Origin: Burkholderia sp. Leaf177 | GTDB taxonomy: Bacteria > Pseudomonadota > Gammaproteobacteria > Burkholderiales > Burkholderiaceae | Assembly (NCBI RefSeq): GCF_001424345.1 | Contig: NZ_LMPF01000020.1 | Location: 199,883-263,882 of the forward strand | DNA length: 64,000 nucleotides | Direction of reading: 5' to 3' | Shown: one piece after another, positions 17,208-25,555 of the stretch | Layout of the letters: every line of letters begins with the position of its first letter | Numbering within the stretch: position 1 is the stretch's first letter | Program-made: the position numbers and the translations under genes | Notes under the pieces: model-generated | Databases searched by the model: none | The model's input: the letters and a program-made list of their open reading frames with translations, nothing else | What the model was told of the DNA's origin: nothing

Positions 17208-17704
17208 GTCAGTACTGCAAGGCGTCCGACTCGTTCGAGCGTGCTTGGGACGTTTGATCCGTTTGCATCGCCGACCGGTTGCTGTCGGATGATCAGGACA
17301 TTTCAACTTCGCAATGGCGTCCTGCCAACCGGTCTACTAGTCAATTTATTGCGCGCGAGGATCGGCGTCGAGCCAAAAAGTGTTAGGTCTTCCTGATGGT
17401 TGTAACACCATGTTACTTCACACTTTTTTGCCGATTCGGGTAAGCCCGGATCGCGAATTCGTATAAGCAAATCGCCGAATTCCGGCGTAGAACCACCGGT
17501 CCGCAGGTGGTTCTATCGACACGATCCGGATGTCGAAATTAATGCGATAACCGCATTAATAAATCATTTAAATGAATTTGCATATTGAATCGCAATGCGG
17601 CGAAAATAGCGGTCCTGACGCGCTTTCGGTCGTCTGGATGCAGCAGCGACCGTCGTTCAGGACCATTACGCAGTTCAATGCACCGCCCACATTCAACAAT
17701 TCCG
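17208..17704. other. Intergenic region between divergent genes, rich in palindromes
   Basis: This 497-bp stretch lies between the exported-protein gene (-) and the symporter gene (+). No gene is seen. It holds a short inverted repeat at 17402-17416 (GTAACA/TGTTAC) and three closely spaced palindromes at 17488-17574, listed separately. The palindrome cluster makes it a likely regulatory region. Confidence 0.55.
17488..17574. repeat. Three adjacent palindromes upstream of the symporter
   Basis: First, TAGAACCACC at 17488-17497 pairs perfectly with GGTGGTTCTA at 17506-17515. Second, ATTAATGCG at 17538-17546 pairs with CGCATTAAT at 17552-17560. Third, CATTTAAATG at 17565-17574 is a perfect 10-bp palindrome. 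All sit within 220 bases of the symporter start. None has a T-run, so operators fit better than terminators. Confidence 0.6.
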
Positions 17705-18724
17705 ATGACCCGCCCCAAGTTCCTCCCCGATAACTTCACGCTCGCGCTCATTGGGACAGTGATCCTCGCCAGCCTTTTGCCCTGTCGCGGCGACGCTGCT
17801 ATCGGCTTCAACTGGTTGACGAACATCGCGGTCGGACTGTTGTTTTTCCTACACGGTGCAAAGCTCTCGCGCGAAGCCATCGTGTCGGGCATGACGCACT
17901 GGCGCCTGCATATTGTGGTTTTGCTGAGCACGTTTGCATTGTTTCCGTTGTTGGGGCTGGCGCTCAAACCCATCCTCACGCCGCTCGTCACGCCTGCGCT
18001 TTACATGGGCATCCTGTTCCTTTGCACGCTCCCCTCCACCGTGCAATCGTCGATTGCATTCACATCGATAGGCAAAGGCAACGTGCCCGCAGCCGTCTGC
18101 GCGGCGTCCGCGTCCAGCCTGCTCGGAATCTTCATCACGCCTGCGCTTGTGGGCCTGGTGGTAACGGACGGTGCCGGTCGCGCGGGGTCGGCGTGGCATA
18201 CGGTGGGCAACATCGTTTTGCAATTGCTCGTTCCCTTCATAGCCGGCCAATTGCTGCGGCCGGTGATCAGCAAATGGCTCGATAAAAATCGCAGCATCCT
18301 GCGATTTGTCGATCAGGGTTCCATTCTGCTGGTCGTGTACGTCGCGTTCAGCGAAGCAGTAAATGAGGGCATTTGGCACACTATTTCGCTGCAAACGCTC
18401 GGCGGGCTGGTGGTGGTCAACGTCGTCCTCCTGGCCTTGGCACTGCTGGTAACGACCTTTGCCAGCAAGCGGCTCGGGTTCAATCGGGCGGACCAGATCA
18501 CCATCATCTTTTGTGGATCGAAGAAAAGCTTGGCTTCGGGTATTCCAATGGCAAAGGTTATTTTCGCCTCGCACGCGGTAGGAGCCGTCGTGTTGCCGTT
18601 GATGCTGTTTCATCAGATTCAACTGATGACGTGTGCGGTCCTCGCCCAGCGCTGGGGCGCACGCGATCTTTCCGACGAACAGGCAAATCAACCTGAGGAA
18701 GCGGGCGTAAAAGCCGGCCGATAA
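17705..18724 (+). CDS. Bile acid:sodium symporter family transporter (YfeH-like)
   Basis: A 339-residue inner-membrane protein with about nine or ten hydrophobic segments, of the BASS superfamily, YfeH/SLC10A7 branch. Visible blocks are NIAVGLLFFLHGAKLS in the first helices, PSTVQSSIAFTSIGKGNVPAAV, and IIFCGSKKSLASGIPMAKVIF in the last third. The crossing-over Na+ region with SxxxxxN-type polar residues is plausible. The substrate is unknown; bile acids themselves are unlikely in this bacterium. I start at ATG 17705 because the sequence before it is not membrane-like. It ends before an intrinsic terminator and a separate inverted repeat. Confidence 0.88.
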   Translation: MTRPKFLPDNFTLALIGTVILASLLPCRGDAAIGFNWLTNIAVGLLFFLHGAKLSREAIVSGMTHWRLHIVVLLSTFALFPLLGLALKPILTPLVTPALYMGILFLCTLPSTVQSSIAFTSIGKGNVPAAVCAASASSLLGIFITPALVGLVVTDGAGRAGSAWHTVGNIVLQLLVPFIAGQLLRPVISKWLDKNRSILRFVDQGSILLVVYVAFSEAVNEGIWHTISLQTLGGLVVVNVVLLALALLVTTFASKRLGFNRADQITIIFCGSKKSLASGIPMAKVIFASHAVGAVVLPLMLFHQIQLMTCAVLAQRWGARDLSDEQANQPEEAGVKAGR

Positions 18725-18797
18725 ACGCCGAAGGTGCGCTTCATCTGAGAACAACGCTGCTGCGTGTTGCATAACTTCTCCACCCGAATCAAGCATC

Positions 18798-18820
18798 AAG
18801 CCGCCATGTGCGGCTTTTTT
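18798..18820 (+). terminator. Intrinsic terminator after the symporter
   Basis: AAGCCGC/GCGGCTT stem with a six-T run, 74 bases after the symporter stop codon. Confidence 0.8.
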
Positions 18821-18847
18821 GCTATTTGAAGCGTGTTCAGGCTTCCT

Positions 18848-18937
18848 GTCGACTCGGCCGAATGGGATATGACGTGAAGCGGCGTTCATAAAACCGAGTG
18901 TTTCGGCTCGCTTCAAGTCATATCCCATTTGGTCGAC
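18848..18937. repeat. Inverted repeat upstream of the dehydrogenase-deacetylase-methyltransferase cluster
   Basis: Arms 18848-18881 and 18909-18937 are inverted copies sharing GTCGAC at the outside, AATGGGATATGAC in the middle and TGAAGCG at the inside; the left arm has a few extra bases. The loop is 27 bp. It stands about 110 bp before the dehydrogenase-like gene start. It could be a tandem regulator site, a long hairpin or a mobile-element remnant. Confidence 0.7.
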
Positions 18938-19045
18938 TGGTGTCCGGGCATGTGCCTTGCCACACTTGATGGCAACGCATTGTCGCGGGTAGCACCAGAT
19001 CCGCAGGCAATCCCAACCAATTCATCGAAGCGGCCAGGATTCATC

Positions 19046-20092
19046 ATGCAGAGAATGACTGACGGCATCGCGACTTCGTCCGCGCTCGATCCGTTTTTGC
19101 GCGAGCTTCAATTCAATCGGGGTTCGGCCACCGATACCGCTCGCGCACTCCAGGCGTTGATCGACGCCAGTCTCGACCGGTTGCCGCTTCCTGGCCACGG
19201 CGCGACGATCGAGCGATGGCGGTGTCTTGCCGCCGTCGCCGCGTGCGACCTGGCGCTGGTCAAGCTATACGAAGGACATACGGACGCACTGGCGATCATC
19301 GCGGAAATAGGCGATGGATTCGTTCCGGACAGCGGGCAGGCGTGGAGCGTCTGGGCCGCCGAGCCGCCCAACGCGAGGTTGGTGGCGCAGGTTATATCGG
19401 ATGGAAATGGCGAGATTGCACTTCAGGGCACGAAGGCGTGGTGCTCGGGCGCGGCATCGGTAAGCCACGCGCTGGTTACTGCGTGGAACGAACGTAACGA
19501 GCCGATCCTGGCAGCCGTCGACTTACGCCAACCCGGCATTCGCGTCACCAATGAAGGATGGATGGCAGTTGGCATGTCCGCGAGCGCCAGCGTCGATGTC
19601 CATTTCGACAACGTCCGCGCCACGCGCATCGGCGCACCGCGAGCGTATCTGGAACGCGCAGGATTCTGGCACGGCGGCGGTGGCATCGCGGCGTGCTGGT
19701 TTGGCGCGGCGGCGGCTATCGGCAATTTCGTCAAGCAGGATGCGGCGCGTCGTGCCGATCCTTATAAGCTCGCGCACCTCGGCGCCATCGATACCGCGCT
19801 TTCCAGCACATCCAGCTTGCTCCGCGAAACGGCCGCCCAAATCGACCGCGATCCGCACGCCGACGCTTTGCCCGGCGCTTTCCGCGCCCGGCTTGCGGCT
19901 GAGCGGGCGGCAATTGAAGTCATCGAACGTGCGGGGCGTGCGCTCGGCGCGGCGCCGCTTTGTCGCAACCGCCATTTCGCCAGCCTGATGGCCGATCTAC
20001 CCGTTTTTATCCGGCAAAGCCACGCCGAACGCGACGAAGCCGCGCTTGCAGAGCGGATTGTCAAAAAGGAAAGCAGCGCATGGAACCTGTAG
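19046..20092 (+). CDS. Acyl-CoA dehydrogenase-like flavoprotein, non-canonical
   Basis: A 348-residue protein with the acyl-CoA dehydrogenase fold pattern: an N-terminal helical part, the middle-domain stretch LQGTKAWCSGAASVSHALVTA and the beta-domain region MAVGMSASASVDVHFDNVRATRIG. The C-terminal helices end in LCRNRHFASLMADLPVFIRQSHAERD, where ordinary dehydrogenases have an acidic YEGT-type catalytic segment. It may therefore be a monooxygenase-like or redox-divergent member. The ATG at 19046 has AGGA six bases before it. It overlaps the PIG-L gene by 13 bases, so the three genes to 21470 form one translational unit. Substrate unknown. Confidence 0.78.
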   Translation: MQRMTDGIATSSALDPFLRELQFNRGSATDTARALQALIDASLDRLPLPGHGATIERWRCLAAVAACDLALVKLYEGHTDALAIIAEIGDGFVPDSGQAWSVWAAEPPNARLVAQVISDGNGEIALQGTKAWCSGAASVSHALVTAWNERNEPILAAVDLRQPGIRVTNEGWMAVGMSASASVDVHFDNVRATRIGAPRAYLERAGFWHGGGGIAACWFGAAAAIGNFVKQDAARRADPYKLAHLGAIDTALSSTSSLLRETAAQIDRDPHADALPGAFRARLAAERAAIEVIERAGRALGAAPLCRNRHFASLMADLPVFIRQSHAERDEAALAERIVKKESSAWNL

Positions 20093-20868
20093 TGACTTCA
20101 GTGGCGAACGAGGACGAAAACGATCGGGCGATCAAGGGGCGCGGTACGCCAGAGGCTGCGTGGCAAGGCTCGGAGCAGCTTGCCACCTTACCCGAAGTTG
20201 ATCCGGCCACGCTTGTGCCGCCGGGCGCGCGGGCGGTAATCGTGTCTCCACATCCCGACGATGAAATTCTCGGCACGGGCGGCTTGCTCGCACGCCTGTC
20301 CGACCTGGGCCGCAAAGTGTTGATCATTGCCGTGACCGACGGCACCGGCAGCCATCCCGATTCACCCGAGTGGCCGGCGGCGCGCCTTGCGGCCACGCGG
20401 CCCCAGGAAACACGCGACGCGCTTCAGCGTTTGCGCATGCGCCACGTTGCGATGGTCCGGCTGCACCTGCCGGACGGCGGCGGCGCAAGCTTTGAAACCG
20501 AGCTCTTCAACGCTCTCGAATCGCACTTGGAGCCCGGCGATGTCGTGTTCGGAACGTGGCGATACGACGGCCATCCCGACCACGAATCGGTTGGCCGCGC
20601 GGTGGCGGCTGTCGCCGGCGTGCTGGATTTGCCGTTCGTGGAAGTCCCCGTCTGGACCTGGCATTGGGCAATGCCGGACGATTCGCGCGTGCCGTGGAGC
20701 CGCGCGCGCCGTATCGTGCTGGACAAACCAACGCACGCTCGCAAGTTGCACGCGGTGCAGGCGTTTCACAGCCAGATTGAAGCCGATGGTTCCACCGGCC
20801 GCGACGCTATTCTCCCCGCGCACGTTCTGGAACGCCTCACGCGGCCGTACGAGGTCGTTCTCATATGA
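20080..20868 (+). CDS. PIG-L family deacetylase
   Basis: A 262-residue PIG-L/LmbE-type zinc deacetylase, a family that removes N-acetyl groups from glucosamine-type sugars. The N-terminal part is polar and unconserved up to about residue 50. Then VIVSPHPDDEILGTGG gives the zinc motif (His58, Asp60, Asp61) and YDGHPDHESVGRAV gives the third ligand (about residue 165). The ATG overlaps the dehydrogenase-like gene by 13 bases and has AAAAGGA before it. Its own stop overlaps the methyltransferase start (ATGA). A sugar or amino-sugar substrate is likely, but which one is not shown. Confidence 0.9.
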   Translation: MEPVVTSVANEDENDRAIKGRGTPEAAWQGSEQLATLPEVDPATLVPPGARAVIVSPHPDDEILGTGGLLARLSDLGRKVLIIAVTDGTGSHPDSPEWPAARLAATRPQETRDALQRLRMRHVAMVRLHLPDGGGASFETELFNALESHLEPGDVVFGTWRYDGHPDHESVGRAVAAVAGVLDLPFVEVPVWTWHWAMPDDSRVPWSRARRIVLDKPTHARKLHAVQAFHSQIEADGSTGRDAILPAHVLERLTRPYEVVLI

Positions 20869-21470
20869 CTGCAGAACCGAACGCGCACGAGTATTTCGAC
20901 GGACTCTACAAACGCAGCGACGACCCGTGGCTGCTTCGCGACCGCTGGTACGAGCGCCGCAAACGGGCACTGACGCTGGCCGCATTGCCGGACGAACACT
21001 ACCGCCGCGCTTACGAGCCCGGCTGCGCAAACGGCGAATTCACGGCGGAACTGGCGGCTCGCTGCGACGCGCTTCTTGCGGCGGACCTGAATCCGGCGGC
21101 CGTCGAACTAGCGCGCCGCCGGGTTGCCGATCTATCGCACGTTCAAGTCGAACAGCGCGCCATGCCGGATGAATGGCCAGAAGGCGAATTCGACCTGATC
21201 GTCATTAGCGAAGTCGCGTATTACCTCACGCTCGATCAGCTTGATCGGTTGGCGCTGCGGCTGACGTCTTCGCTTGCTGAAGGCGGGACCGTTGTTGCGT
21301 GCCATTGGCGCCAGCCAATAGAAGGCTGGCCGTTCACTGGCGATATCGTGCACGCCGAGCTGCGCGCAAAGCTGGCGCTACCCGCCCTCTCTCACTATGA
21401 AGATGACGACCTGATACTCGACGTATGGTCATCGAACAAGGCTTCGGTGCATCAGCGGGAAGCTCGCTGA
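20865..21470 (+). CDS. NodS-like SAM-dependent methyltransferase
   Basis: A 201-residue class I methyltransferase. The opening YFDGLYKRSDDPWLLRDRWYE and the SAM loop YEPGCANGEFTAELA (about 50-64) resemble NodS, which N-methylates deacetylated chito-oligosaccharides in rhizobial Nod-factor synthesis. Motifs LLAADLNPAAVELAR and FDLIVISEVAYYL follow the class I order. Coupling to a PIG-L deacetylase suggests that it methylates the free amine that the deacetylase exposes. This is inference from gene order. It ends the operon; 201 bp without a gene follow. Confidence 0.85.
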   Translation: MTAEPNAHEYFDGLYKRSDDPWLLRDRWYERRKRALTLAALPDEHYRRAYEPGCANGEFTAELAARCDALLAADLNPAAVELARRRVADLSHVQVEQRAMPDEWPEGEFDLIVISEVAYYLTLDQLDRLALRLTSSLAEGGTVVACHWRQPIEGWPFTGDIVHAELRAKLALPALSHYEDDDLILDVWSSNKASVHQREAR

Positions 21471-21515
21471 AATTTGATTTACTAAACACGGAAGCAAACC
21501 GAAAGCCTTATCGAT

Positions 21516-21531
21516 AAACCGTTACGGGTTT
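21516..21531. promoter_or_regulatory. Candidate LacI-type operator
   Basis: AAACCGTTACGGGTTT is a near-palindrome with the AAACC/GGTTT halves common for LacI-family operators. It lies 141 bases before the lacI-type gene, next to a TATCGATA palindrome. Autoregulation is inferred. Confidence 0.4.
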
Positions 21532-21671
21532 TCTCTAAGGCTTCGCAAGGTAAAACGCCCATTGTTTTACTATACAATCCCCGCGATCATGCGAACCTCG
21601 TTTATCCGATAAACACGGCGGAAACGAGGTTTCATACACAGTAGAACACGCATGCGGAGATTGAAAGACAG

Positions 21672-22712
21672 ATGGGTACAACCATTCGCGACGTCGCACG
21701 CGCAGCCAGCGTGTCGATCGGCACGGTATCGCGGGCGCTGAAAAACCAGCCGGGTTTGTCGGAGGCAACGCGCGAACGCGTCGTCGAGGCAGCACGGCAA
21801 CTCGGCTACGACGCAGCTCAGCTACGTACGCGCATTCGTCGCGTGACCTTCTTGCTGCATCGTCAGCACAATAATTTCGCGGTCAGCCCGTTCTTTTCCC
21901 ACGTCCTCCATGGTTTCGAGGAAGCGTGCCGCGAGCGGCGGCTGGTGCCATCAGTCCTGACCGCTGGTCCAACGCACGATCTCGCCCAGCAAATGCGGCT
22001 TCACGCACCGGACGCCGTGGCGGTCGCCGGGTTTATCGAACCCGAATTGCTTGCCCATCTGCGTTCCATGAACCGGCCCGTCGTGTTGATCGACCTGCAC
22101 GCGCCGGGATTTCGCTCGGTGAACGTCGACAACACGCGCGGCGCGGCGCTCGCCATGCAGCACCTTTTTGCGATGGGCCGGAAGCGGATTGCCTTCATAG
22201 GTGGATCGCTGGCGCATTACAGCATTGCGCAACGCGCGATGGGTTACCGGCTCGCGTACTTCGAAGCCGGCATGCTCTTCGATCCCACGCTGGAAGTGAC
22301 CACGCAGCCGGCCATTGACGCCGAAGTCGCCGCCGCCGACGCCATGGAACGCCTGATCGCGCAGGCCCGCGACCAATTGAAGCCGCTGCCCGACGCGGTT
22401 TTCGCCTATAACGATGCAGCAGCCCTCGCCGCCATGCGCGTTTGCGTCGCGCACGGATTGCGGATTCCGGAAGACGTTGCCTTCGTTGGTTTCGACGACA
22501 TCCCGGCCGCCGCCCAAAGCACGCCGCCGCTGACTACGGTCACGGTAGACAAGGAAGCGCTCGGCCGGCGCGGCGTGGATCTGCTGTTGGAAACCGCGCA
22601 AAACACCGACGGCGACGACGCGGACACGCACCTCACCACCGACACGCTCGTGCCCGTGCGCCTGATTCCCCGCGCGAGCTCGGCTACAACACGGACACAG
22701 ACATCGGCATGA
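21672..22712 (+). CDS. LacI-family transcriptional regulator
   Basis: A 346-residue regulator. The N-terminal helix-turn-helix and hinge are standard: TTIRDVARAASVSIGTVSRALKNQ, then SEATRERVVEAARQLGYDA. A periplasmic-binding-protein-type ligand domain follows (VVLIDLHAPGFRSVNVDN, IAFIGGSLAHY, VFAYNDAAALAAMRVC, VAFVGFDDIPAA). The stop overlaps the epimerase start by ATGA, and the epimerase overlaps the kinase in the same way, so this regulator very likely controls its own operon in response to a sugar. Confidence 0.93.
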   Translation: MGTTIRDVARAASVSIGTVSRALKNQPGLSEATRERVVEAARQLGYDAAQLRTRIRRVTFLLHRQHNNFAVSPFFSHVLHGFEEACRERRLVPSVLTAGPTHDLAQQMRLHAPDAVAVAGFIEPELLAHLRSMNRPVVLIDLHAPGFRSVNVDNTRGAALAMQHLFAMGRKRIAFIGGSLAHYSIAQRAMGYRLAYFEAGMLFDPTLEVTTQPAIDAEVAAADAMERLIAQARDQLKPLPDAVFAYNDAAALAAMRVCVAHGLRIPEDVAFVGFDDIPAAAQSTPPLTTVTVDKEALGRRGVDLLLETAQNTDGDDADTHLTTDTLVPVRLIPRASSATTRTQTSA

Positions 22713-24016
22713 ACTCAACCGCGCCCAAGGCGGCGGACCGGGCCGAACCCGACTTCCGCAGCCGCGATTTCCTGCTCGACCACGTGCGCCACACGCTCGC
22801 GTTCTACGAGCGGACGGCCCGCGATCCATCGGCCGGCTTCTATCATTTTTTCAAGGACGACGGCACGGTCTACGACCACACCACGCGCCACCTCGTCAGC
22901 AGCACGCGCTTCGTTTTCAATCACGCGATGGCCTTTCGCCATTTCGGCGGCCAGCATCATCAGGACAACGCGCGACACGCGTTCGCGTTCCTGCGCCACG
23001 CCCATTGGGACGCCGTGAACCGCGGCTACGACTGGGAAATCGAATGGCGCGACGGCGCAAAACGCACGCTCGACGGCACGCGTCATTGCTATGGCCATGC
23101 CTTCGTCTTGCTGGCGTGCGCGCACGCGGCGATGGCGGGCATCGACGAAGCCAAGCCGTTGATCGATGAAACCTTCCAGCTAATGGACGAGCATTTCTGG
23201 GACGCGGACGCCGGTCTTTACGCCGATGAAGCCACGCCCGACTGGCAGCTCTCGCCGTATCGCGGGCAGAACGCGAACATGCACGCAACCGAAGCGCTGC
23301 TCGCCGCGTACGAGGCGACCGGCCACGTGCTGTATCTGGATCGCGCGGAGAAAATCGCCGGCAACATCACGCTGCGTCAGGCGCGGCTTTCGAACGGTCT
23401 GGTCTGGGAACACTTCAACGCGGACTGGTCGGTCGACTGGCATTACAACGAATCCGACAGCTCGAACATCTTCCGGCCGTGGGGTTTTCAACCGGGTCAC
23501 CAGACCGAATGGGCAAAACTGCTGCTGATCCTCGAGCGGCATCGGGCGTTGCCGTGGCTGGCGCCGCGCGCCATCGAATTATTCGATGCAGGTTTCAACC
23601 GTGCGTGGGACGAACAGCACGGCGGCCTGTACTACGGTTTCGGCCCCGACGACTCCATTTGCGACCACGACAAATACTTCTGGGTGCAGGCCGAGACGTT
23701 TGCCACGGCCGCGCTGCTCGGCAAACGCACAGGCCTCGAACGCTTCTGGGATTGCTACGACGAACTGTGGCGCTATAGCTGGGCGCATTTCGTCGATCAC
23801 AAACATGGCGCGTGGTTCCGCATCCTGACTTGCGACAACCGCAAATACGGTGACGAAAAAAGCCCCGCCGGCAAGACCGATTACCACACGATGGGCGCGT
23901 GCTACGAAGTGCTGAATGCGCTCGACGTGAGTACGTTGAGCGTCAATACGCCGGACACATCAGCCTCAGCCACCACGACCCAACACATCGCCGAAAAAGA
24001 GATGGCCAAACCATGA
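22709..24016 (+). CDS. AGE/YihS-type N-acylglucosamine 2-epimerase or aldose-ketose isomerase
   Basis: A 435-residue alpha/alpha-barrel protein of the AGE superfamily. Recognisable blocks are RHCYGHAFVLLACAHAAMAG, the active-site helix QNANMHATEALLAAYEATGHV, FRPWGFQPGHQTEWAKLLL (with the His region) and HGAWFRILT near the end. Members epimerise N-acylglucosamine or interconvert mannose, fructose or related sugars. Coupling to a PfkB-type kinase suggests that the product is a ketose. The upstream open frame is an artefact; ATG 22709 overlaps the lacI stop. The exact sugar cannot be named. Confidence 0.87.
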   Translation: MNSTAPKAADRAEPDFRSRDFLLDHVRHTLAFYERTARDPSAGFYHFFKDDGTVYDHTTRHLVSSTRFVFNHAMAFRHFGGQHHQDNARHAFAFLRHAHWDAVNRGYDWEIEWRDGAKRTLDGTRHCYGHAFVLLACAHAAMAGIDEAKPLIDETFQLMDEHFWDADAGLYADEATPDWQLSPYRGQNANMHATEALLAAYEATGHVLYLDRAEKIAGNITLRQARLSNGLVWEHFNADWSVDWHYNESDSSNIFRPWGFQPGHQTEWAKLLLILERHRALPWLAPRAIELFDAGFNRAWDEQHGGLYYGFGPDDSICDHDKYFWVQAETFATAALLGKRTGLERFWDCYDELWRYSWAHFVDHKHGAWFRILTCDNRKYGDEKSPAGKTDYHTMGACYEVLNALDVSTLSVNTPDTSASATTTQHIAEKEMAKP

Positions 24017-24930
24017 ATGCGACCGCCAATCCTGCTTTCCCGCAATTCGTCTCCGCCGGCGACATCCTCACCGATTTGATCCGCACGGGTCCGTCCGACT
24101 GGCTTTCACGTCCCGGCGGCGCGGGCTGGAACGTGGCCCGGGCGGTTGCGCGCCTTGGTTTGCCGACGGCATCGGCGGGATCGCTCGGTACCGATAATTT
24201 CTCCGATGAACTCTGGGACGCGAGCGTCGCCGCTGGTCTCGACATGCGTTTCATGCAGCGCGTCGAGAGGCCGCCGCTTCTCGCAATCGTCCACAAGACG
24301 CAGCCGCCGACCTACTATTTCATGGGCGAAAACGGCGCGGACTTGGCTTTCAATCCCGCCTTGCTGCCGTCCGGATGGATAGACGCGGTGAAATGGGCGC
24401 ACTTCGGGTGCATCAGCCTCGTGCGCCAACCGCTCGGCGATACGCTCGCGCAACTCGCCGCGCAACTGCGCGAACACGGCGTAAAGATCAGCTTCGACCC
24501 GAATTACCGGAACCTGATGGAACACGGTTACGAGCCGACCTTGCGCAAGATGGCGGCGCTCGCCGACCTGATCAAGGTTTCCGATGAAGACCTGCAACGC
24601 CTCTTCCCGAACATTGCAAACGAAGCGGACGCCATTGCTGAAATCCGCGCGATGAACCCGCAAGCCACGGTGCTCGTGACACGCGGTTCGTCGGAGGCTA
24701 CCTTGCACGTTGGCGATAAAAGCTGGCAAGCCACGCCGCCGAAAGTGCAAGTCGCGGATACCGTCGGCGCGGGCGATGCGTCCATTGGCGGCTTGCTGTA
24801 CAGCCTCATGACGCGCGCGGGCGGCTGGCCCGACCATCTGCGATTTGCATTGGCGGCAGGCGCTGCAGCTTGCCGGATGTCGGGCGCTCATTCGCCGTCG
24901 CTGGAAGAAGTCGAGGATTTGCTGGCCTGA
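24013..24930 (+). CDS. PfkB-family sugar kinase (fructokinase-like)
   Basis: A 305-residue ribokinase/PfkB-family kinase. The sugar-binding N-terminus contains GDILTDLIRTGPSDW and RPGGAGWNVARAVARLG. The C-terminal signature VADTVGAGDASIGGLL carries the catalytic Asp and the anion hole. It is translated from an ATGA overlap with the epimerase. The set LacI, AGE isomerase, PfkB kinase would convert an imported aldose to a ketose phosphate; no transporter is encoded beside it. Fructose or a relative is the best guess. Confidence 0.9.
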   Translation: MNATANPAFPQFVSAGDILTDLIRTGPSDWLSRPGGAGWNVARAVARLGLPTASAGSLGTDNFSDELWDASVAAGLDMRFMQRVERPPLLAIVHKTQPPTYYFMGENGADLAFNPALLPSGWIDAVKWAHFGCISLVRQPLGDTLAQLAAQLREHGVKISFDPNYRNLMEHGYEPTLRKMAALADLIKVSDEDLQRLFPNIANEADAIAEIRAMNPQATVLVTRGSSEATLHVGDKSWQATPPKVQVADTVGAGDASIGGLLYSLMTRAGGWPDHLRFALAAGAAACRMSGAHSPSLEEVEDLLA

Positions 24931-25018
24931 AACGTGCGCTCACTGCTGACGAAAAGACGGTCATACGCGCGATAAATACGCGTGCTAGCATCGTTTTCAA
25001 CCTTTGGCGGAGCGCATC

Positions 25019-25240
25019 ATGGAAGACACGATCTACACGAAGGGCATCTATACCGCGACCATCGGCGTTCGTCCCACAGACGATGGACAATTCCAGGGCG
25101 TCGTTTCGCTCGTGCGGGACGACGGCGAGGACGGCGAACCGAAACTCTACGAAGTTGCCGCGACGTCCCTCTCCGAAGATGAAGCGCTGGAAGAAGCACG
25201 CGCGCTCGCGCATCGGATTCTCGGCGAAATCGAACTCTAA
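25019..25240 (+). CDS. Small conserved-looking acidic protein, unknown function
   Basis: A 73-residue protein, acidic and without membrane segment or signal peptide. It has a beta-rich N-half (IYTATIGVRPTDDGQFQGVVSLV) and an acidic helix (SEDEALEEARALAHRILG). GGAG at 25009-25012 lies six bases before ATG 25019, which I prefer over a TTG at 25004. Composition and frame bias match its neighbours. It is followed after 69 bp by another small gene of similar kind, and both may be expressed together. Function not recognised. Confidence 0.65.
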   Translation: MEDTIYTKGIYTATIGVRPTDDGQFQGVVSLVRDDGEDGEPKLYEVAATSLSEDEALEEARALAHRILGEIEL

Positions 25241-25309
25241 AATGTACGGCGGCGTAGGATCTCTCGCGCCGCCGTTTCCGTTTGACTCAGCTTGGACGGG
25301 AGACTCGGC

Positions 25310-25555
25310 ATGTCTGAACAACTCTTCCTTTATGGCGTCTATTCAATTCACGTTCGTCCTATTGAACTGCAAGGACCGCGCTGGGACGCCGAATACGAAA
25401 TCCGTCATCTGGACAAAGCGGTTCAGCCGTGGAAAACCATCGGCGGGGACAACGGTTTGTCGACTCCCGCCGATGCCGTCGATGCGGCGCACGTCCAAGC
25501 GGTCGCCGACATAGAAGCCGGCGCGGGCATTCCCAAGCCCAAAACGTTTCCCTAA
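25310..25555 (+). CDS. Small protein, unknown function
   Basis: An 81-residue soluble protein with no recognised domain (starts MSEQLFLYGVYSIHV, then GPRWDAEYEIRHLD). The ATG at 25310 has GGGAG about eight bases before it. An ADAVDAAHVQAVADIEAG helix lies near the C-terminus. Its stop overlaps the stop of the convergent GST gene by four bases. Paired with the small acidic protein upstream. Confidence 0.6.
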   Translation: MSEQLFLYGVYSIHVRPIELQGPRWDAEYEIRHLDKAVQPWKTIGGDNGLSTPADAVDAAHVQAVADIEAGAGIPKPKTFP

